Part shown: one piece after another, positions 60,365 through 64,000 of the stretch | Layout: every line of letters begins with the position of its first letter | Numbering within the stretch: the first letter of the stretch is position 1 | From: Taibaiella sp. | GTDB lineage: Bacteria > Bacteroidota > Bacteroidia > Chitinophagales > Chitinophagaceae | NCBI GenBank assembly: GCA_013815385.1 | Contig: JACDGL010000001.1 | Coordinates: forward strand, 372,001-436,000 | Reading direction: 5' to 3' | DNA length: 64,000 nucleotides | Notes under the pieces: generated by a model | Told to the model about the DNA's origin: nothing | The model's input: only the letters and a program-made list of their open reading frames with translations | The model's database searches: none | Position numbers and translations under genes: made by a program

Positions 60365-62803
60365 TCAGATCATCTTTATCCCTTTCTCCGCCAGCTCATT
60401 AATAACGCTATTTAGCAAGCCACTCCTTATTGTTTGCATGTTATGTACATCATCTATCCATGCTAGTACATTAATCAGCATGGCTTTTTCCTTTATCCCT
60501 AATAACAACACTTCAGAAGTGTCTGTTTTTAATATATGCTCATTCTTATTCAGTACGCTAATAACAATTTGCTTTATCTCATCAAAGGTATGGCCCTGCT
60601 CTACTGATAGCGGTAGTTCCAGGCGTACATTGTCATTTCGGAGGGTCCAGTTTATTACCCTTCCTGATAGCAGGTCGCCATTTGGCATTATTAATTCTGC
60701 CCCCTCATCCATTACCAGTTTACTCGATCGTATGCCTATATCAAGTACCCTACCTCGTTTGTCTCCGAGTTCTATATAGTCGCCTATTCTGAAGGGTTGT
60801 TCGAAGATGAGTATCACGCCCGACACGAGGTTGTTTACAATGCTTTGTAATCCCAGGCCTATACCTACACCCAATGCACCAAGCACTATCGTTATCTTAT
60901 CCAAAGGTAAACCTGATGCTGCTATAGCTATCAGGAACCCGATTACTATCAGTATCAACCTCGTCATCGCAAGTCTTGACCCGTTCTTTTTCACTTCCGG
61001 ATCCCATGTATCGCCGGTTTTACTGTATAGGGATCCTATGCCTTGCTGCAGCAGGTTGGATATATAAATTATAGCAAGGAACAAGAGTATATTGCCTATT
61101 TGAAAAGAGGTACTTCCTATTTTGCGTGGAGTAGTGAGGAAATCAGCAATTTTACCAAACAACCAATTATATATATTCAGGCTTATCGTAAACACTATTA
61201 TCCATATACATATAGAAACCAGCATCAGTATCCTGTTCAGTAATTTTTCTAGCCGGTTAAAATTTAACCGCGCAGTTATCCCACCTTTTAGTTTGTTAAC
61301 ACTTGTCTGGAGCTGGAATGCCTCATTAATGATATGAATGAAAACTGATAGTCCTACTATCTGTGTAAGGCTAAAAATGGCCGTAACGCTGAATATTTTT
61401 GTCAGGCTTATGCGCCCAAACAAATTGCACGCTATTGCGGCTGCGTTAAGGATTACATAGACCACAGATACAAAACGGATCATCCCTCTGAAAATGAGTG
61501 GATGCCGCTTCAATATCTTTAACCAGAAAAATCCAAATGCAACTGAAGCGATATTTAACAGCAATAATAATACTCTAAAGCCAAGACTGGGTACAAACAA
61601 AGTGCCAACTAAGGAGAATGTTATGTAGAAAATCCCTATCACCAGCCAGCAATAAAAAAGATCTTTCGTCCAGTTTTTCCACAATAAGAATGTCAGCCCT
61701 ATTACGAGTAATAACTCCATGATCTCTACATATGCCGTGGGCGGATGTATATCAAAGAACGGGGCAATATTAAATAATACAACAAGCGTAGCCAGTACCG
61801 ATACCTTTCTGATATACCGGTAGGCGGTGGGTGCTTTTTTTTCATCACTTTCTCTCTTGCCTACTTGCCTGAAATTGTGGTATATCCAAAACAGGATTAA
61901 TAATCCCGTAAGCAACATCCATACCTGGTCGTCCCAGTTCCTGTAAAAATAGTAACACAATATTCTTCGCTGCCCCAGGTAAGATTTCCGGGCTAGCTGA
62001 TCGTCTTTGGCACTTTCCCCTATTGTGGTGCTTTTTATATTCCACAGGTAATCGTATTCTTTGCCAATAGACCTTATACTCATTTTTCTTAGCAATACCT
62101 CAATGTTATTCTGAAGGTCTATAGTTTCGAAATACAAGCTCGATACTCTTGCCTGTATCTGACCTATATTGCCTTTAGTTGCTGCAAGAGATTTTTTAGC
62201 CAATCCCCACTTACTTTTCAGGTCCTTTATCTCATCCGGGTACAGGCTTTTAAATGCAGAATCGGTTATCAGTTGCCTTAAAATAGTATCTTTTCTGAAT
62301 GCGGTCATTTTTGCATCCATTTCCTGTAGCTCTTTATTATATTTAAACAATGTATTGCGCCACTCACTCAACTGATCCTGTAGGTCATTAAGTAATACAA
62401 CAAACATTTGAAGGTTCTTTACATCCAGCACCCTGTTATAAAGAGATACGTTCTCGTCTATTATATCCACATTTGAATCTATTTCTGGCAGGTCGGTCTC
62501 TATATCGCGTGTATTATAGCCAGTTCCTGTTACATTATTTATTCGGTTAAGGGTATTATGTACACTCTCTACTTTGTTCAGCAGGCTATCTATTCCAATA
62601 GCATTCAAAGCACTATCGCTTAAGACCAGGTCGTTCTTTACAGCTACAGACCGCTTAAACTGTATCGTATCTCTTACTCTGTGTGGATAGATTTCGGTAT
62701 GTGACTTTTGTCCCCGGGCATCTATATAAAGGGAAAGCAGTAACAGGATAAATAAATACTTACCTGAAGCACTAAAAAAATTCTTATTGGGTTTGTTTAT
62801 CAT
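60365..62803 (-). CDS. MscS-family mechanosensitive channel
   Basis: 812 residues. Signal peptide (about 1-31), a periplasmic coiled-coil region (about 60-260) with many Leu/Asp/Lys residues, about ten to eleven transmembrane helices, and the MscS domain near the C-terminus: VLGALGVGIGLGLQSIVNNL, FEQPFRIGDYIELG and SKLVMDEGAELIMPNGD. Large MscS channels of this type (MscK/MscM-like) release solutes on osmotic downshift. It is upstream of the ketosynthase gene by 47 bp but is probably not part of its pathway. Confidence 0.9.
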   Translation of the reverse strand: MINKPNKNFFSASGKYLFILLLLSLYIDARGQKSHTEIYPHRVRDTIQFKRSVAVKNDLVLSDSALNAIGIDSLLNKVESVHNTLNRINNVTGTGYNTRDIETDLPEIDSNVDIIDENVSLYNRVLDVKNLQMFVVLLNDLQDQLSEWRNTLFKYNKELQEMDAKMTAFRKDTILRQLITDSAFKSLYPDEIKDLKSKWGLAKKSLAATKGNIGQIQARVSSLYFETIDLQNNIEVLLRKMSIRSIGKEYDYLWNIKSTTIGESAKDDQLARKSYLGQRRILCYYFYRNWDDQVWMLLTGLLILFWIYHNFRQVGKRESDEKKAPTAYRYIRKVSVLATLVVLFNIAPFFDIHPPTAYVEIMELLLVIGLTFLLWKNWTKDLFYCWLVIGIFYITFSLVGTLFVPSLGFRVLLLLLNIASVAFGFFWLKILKRHPLIFRGMIRFVSVVYVILNAAAIACNLFGRISLTKIFSVTAIFSLTQIVGLSVFIHIINEAFQLQTSVNKLKGGITARLNFNRLEKLLNRILMLVSICIWIIVFTISLNIYNWLFGKIADFLTTPRKIGSTSFQIGNILLFLAIIYISNLLQQGIGSLYSKTGDTWDPEVKKNGSRLAMTRLILIVIGFLIAIAASGLPLDKITIVLGALGVGIGLGLQSIVNNLVSGVILIFEQPFRIGDYIELGDKRGRVLDIGIRSSKLVMDEGAELIMPNGDLLSGRVINWTLRNDNVRLELPLSVEQGHTFDEIKQIVISVLNKNEHILKTDTSEVLLLGIKEKAMLINVLAWIDDVHNMQTIRSGLLNSVINELAEKGIKMI

Positions 62804-62978
62804 TGATTACCGACATTTCCATCTACAATAGCAGGATGTAAATATAAACCTACTCATTATTCTCTTTTTCTGCGAAAAACGATTTCTTAAAATATATTTC
62901 TATTTACACACAATATCTATCTAATACTATAGTTATAGAATACTTTAATTTGTTAACCGAAACTTAAAATTTTCCTTC

Positions 62979-64000
62979 ATGAAAAAGTTCATCGTTTTCT
63001 CAATGGTACTTTTTTCCGGTACAGTTGCATTTGCACAGGTGAAAATTGAAAGATCATGGGGTAAAAAGGGCTATGATGCTGCTTTTTGCGCAGCTGCAAC
63101 TAACGATGGGGGATATATAATTGGAGGGCTTACACAAAGCCAGGAAGATACAGTAGGCGATATTATCGTGATAAAAACAACATCACATATCGATACCATG
63201 TGGACATTAAAATACGGGGGATCCCGCCTGGAAGGAGCAAATAGTATTATCCAGACTGCAGATGGTGGTTTTATGGTTTCGGGACATACGGAAGATTTCG
63301 GAGCGCGGGATTGTGATGCTTTTATGATGAAATTGGATAAGAATGGAAATCGCGAATGGTTTAAAGTCTACGGTGGTGATTATGATGATATAAGTGAAGG
63401 TGTTATTGAGTTGCCAACAGGAGAGTATGTAATAGCCGGAATAACAGCAAGTTACGGCCCAGGCAATGGGGCAATCAGGCATACCTATTTTATTAAAACC
63501 AACAGTAGAGGGGATACAATATGGACCCGTTGGTATGGGGGCACCAAGAAAGACTATGGCTATTCTATTGCAAGTATGGTTAATGGGGGTTTTTTTGCGG
63601 TGGGCTTTAGTTCCAGTTGGGGGCAAGGAGAAGATGATGCGTGGTTATTACAGCTAAAAGATAATGGCGATACATTACGCACCCGTTTATATAAGAACGG
63701 TGGCAATAGTCGTTTCTTACAAATAATTTCTACAATTGATAAAGGCTACATAATTGCAGGCTATACTTCCACTGCCATTTCAGGCACTTTGCAGGGATGG
63801 GCAGTAAAGCTTGATGCTAATGGGAATCAGTTGTGGGAGAAGACATATGGGAGCCCTGCTTATAACTCTACATTTAGTGGAGTTACTCAATTGCCTAATG
63901 GTAATCTGATATTTGCTGGCACCAGTGATCAAGTGGATAGTACAGGGAATGCGTCTATTGTAACCACTGATGCCAATGGTACTCTTATTTCCAATAGTGT
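62979..64000 (+). CDS. Secreted repeat protein, N-terminal part (runs off the right edge)
   Basis: 340 codons from the ATG at 62979 without a stop before the window end. Signal peptide MKKFIVFSMVLFSGTVAFAQ, then repeats of about 55 residues with the pattern G-GYIIGG-T, DTIWTRWYGG and DAWLLQLKDNGD, the same kind as the protein encoded at 32007-33611. A propeller-like fold and a type IX sorting domain at the unseen C-terminus are expected but not shown. It is divergent from the MscS gene. Confidence 0.85.
   Translation, partial: MKKFIVFSMVLFSGTVAFAQVKIERSWGKKGYDAAFCAAATNDGGYIIGGLTQSQEDTVGDIIVIKTTSHIDTMWTLKYGGSRLEGANSIIQTADGGFMVSGHTEDFGARDCDAFMMKLDKNGNREWFKVYGGDYDDISEGVIELPTGEYVIAGITASYGPGNGAIRHTYFIKTNSRGDTIWTRWYGGTKKDYGYSIASMVNGGFFAVGFSSSWGQGEDDAWLLQLKDNGDTLRTRLYKNGGNSRFLQIISTIDKGYIIAGYTSTAISGTLQGWAVKLDANGNQLWEKTYGSPAYNSTFSGVTQLPNGNLIFAGTSDQVDSTGNASIVTTDANGTLISNS

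Overview
The window reads as chromosomal DNA of a Bacteroidota bacterium, most likely of the order Chitinophagales. The evidence is a type IX secretion sorting domain, DUF4294, BatD and BatE, a DsbD-type thiol pathway, flexirubin-type lipid/polyene genes, and promoters of the TANNTTTG (-7) type with TTG or TTTG about 19-20 bp upstream. No insertion sequence, prophage, CRISPR array or rRNA operon is visible. Three tRNA genes are present (Leu-TAA, Gly-GCC, Ser-GGA).

Layout. 1-1.3 kb: 5' part of katG on the minus strand, a gene-free stretch rich in inverted repeats, then tRNA-Gly and tRNA-Leu. 1.3-4 kb: ccmB, a TPR lipoprotein, a NUDIX gene broken by an 11-bp tandem duplication, and a KGG stress protein. 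4-12.3 kb (minus): FAD dehydrogenase, DsbD and a stand-alone DsbD-alpha paralogue, purQ, a membrane protein, secreted proteins, a DCC oxidoreductase. 12.4-18.4 kb: DUF4294 protein and a potassium operon (KdpD-like kinase, KdpE-like regulator, Kup, porin) whose upstream region holds a large symmetric inverted repeat built of TTTATA-like half-sites. 18.4-21.2 kb: an AT-rich island of hypothetical and decayed genes. 21.2-34.7 kb: housekeeping and envelope genes (CNNM-type transporter, 3-hydroxyanthranilate dioxygenase, hldD, DUF71 ATPase, BatD/BatE, TatD, a repeat-rich T9SS cargo protein).

34.8-47.3 kb (minus) is a nine-gene sugar-phosphate operon: class I aldolase, transketolase, RpiB, a transaldolase-phosphoglucose isomerase fusion, a HAD phosphatase, Gnd, Zwf, Pgl and phosphoglucomutase. 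Apart from ribulose-5-phosphate epimerase it covers the oxidative and non-oxidative pentose phosphate pathway and joins it to upper glycolysis and glucose-1-phosphate. Several genes overlap by 1-17 bp.

47.5-60.3 kb (minus) is a flexirubin/aryl-polyene-like cluster: ketosynthase, acyl carrier protein, LpxL-like acyltransferase, polysaccharide deacetylase, LolA-like carrier, small lipoprotein, glycosyltransferase-DUF2062 fusion, a trifunctional MMPL exporter/acyltransferase/methyltransferase, a CrtI-like flavoprotein with a frameshift, and a C45-type Ntn hydrolase. The aromatic-acid starter enzymes, ketoreductase, dehydratase and dialkylresorcinol enzymes of known clusters are absent here, so the product is unknown. 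The window closes with an MscS-type channel and the start of a secreted repeat protein related to the T9SS cargo at 32-33.6 kb.

Four separate frame disruptions are visible (NUDIX, CrtI-like gene, the 3' end of the 18.4-kb gene, and the 19.8-20.2-kb pseudogene). The 11-bp duplication is not a typical sequencing error, but the others could be assembly artefacts and are marked so.
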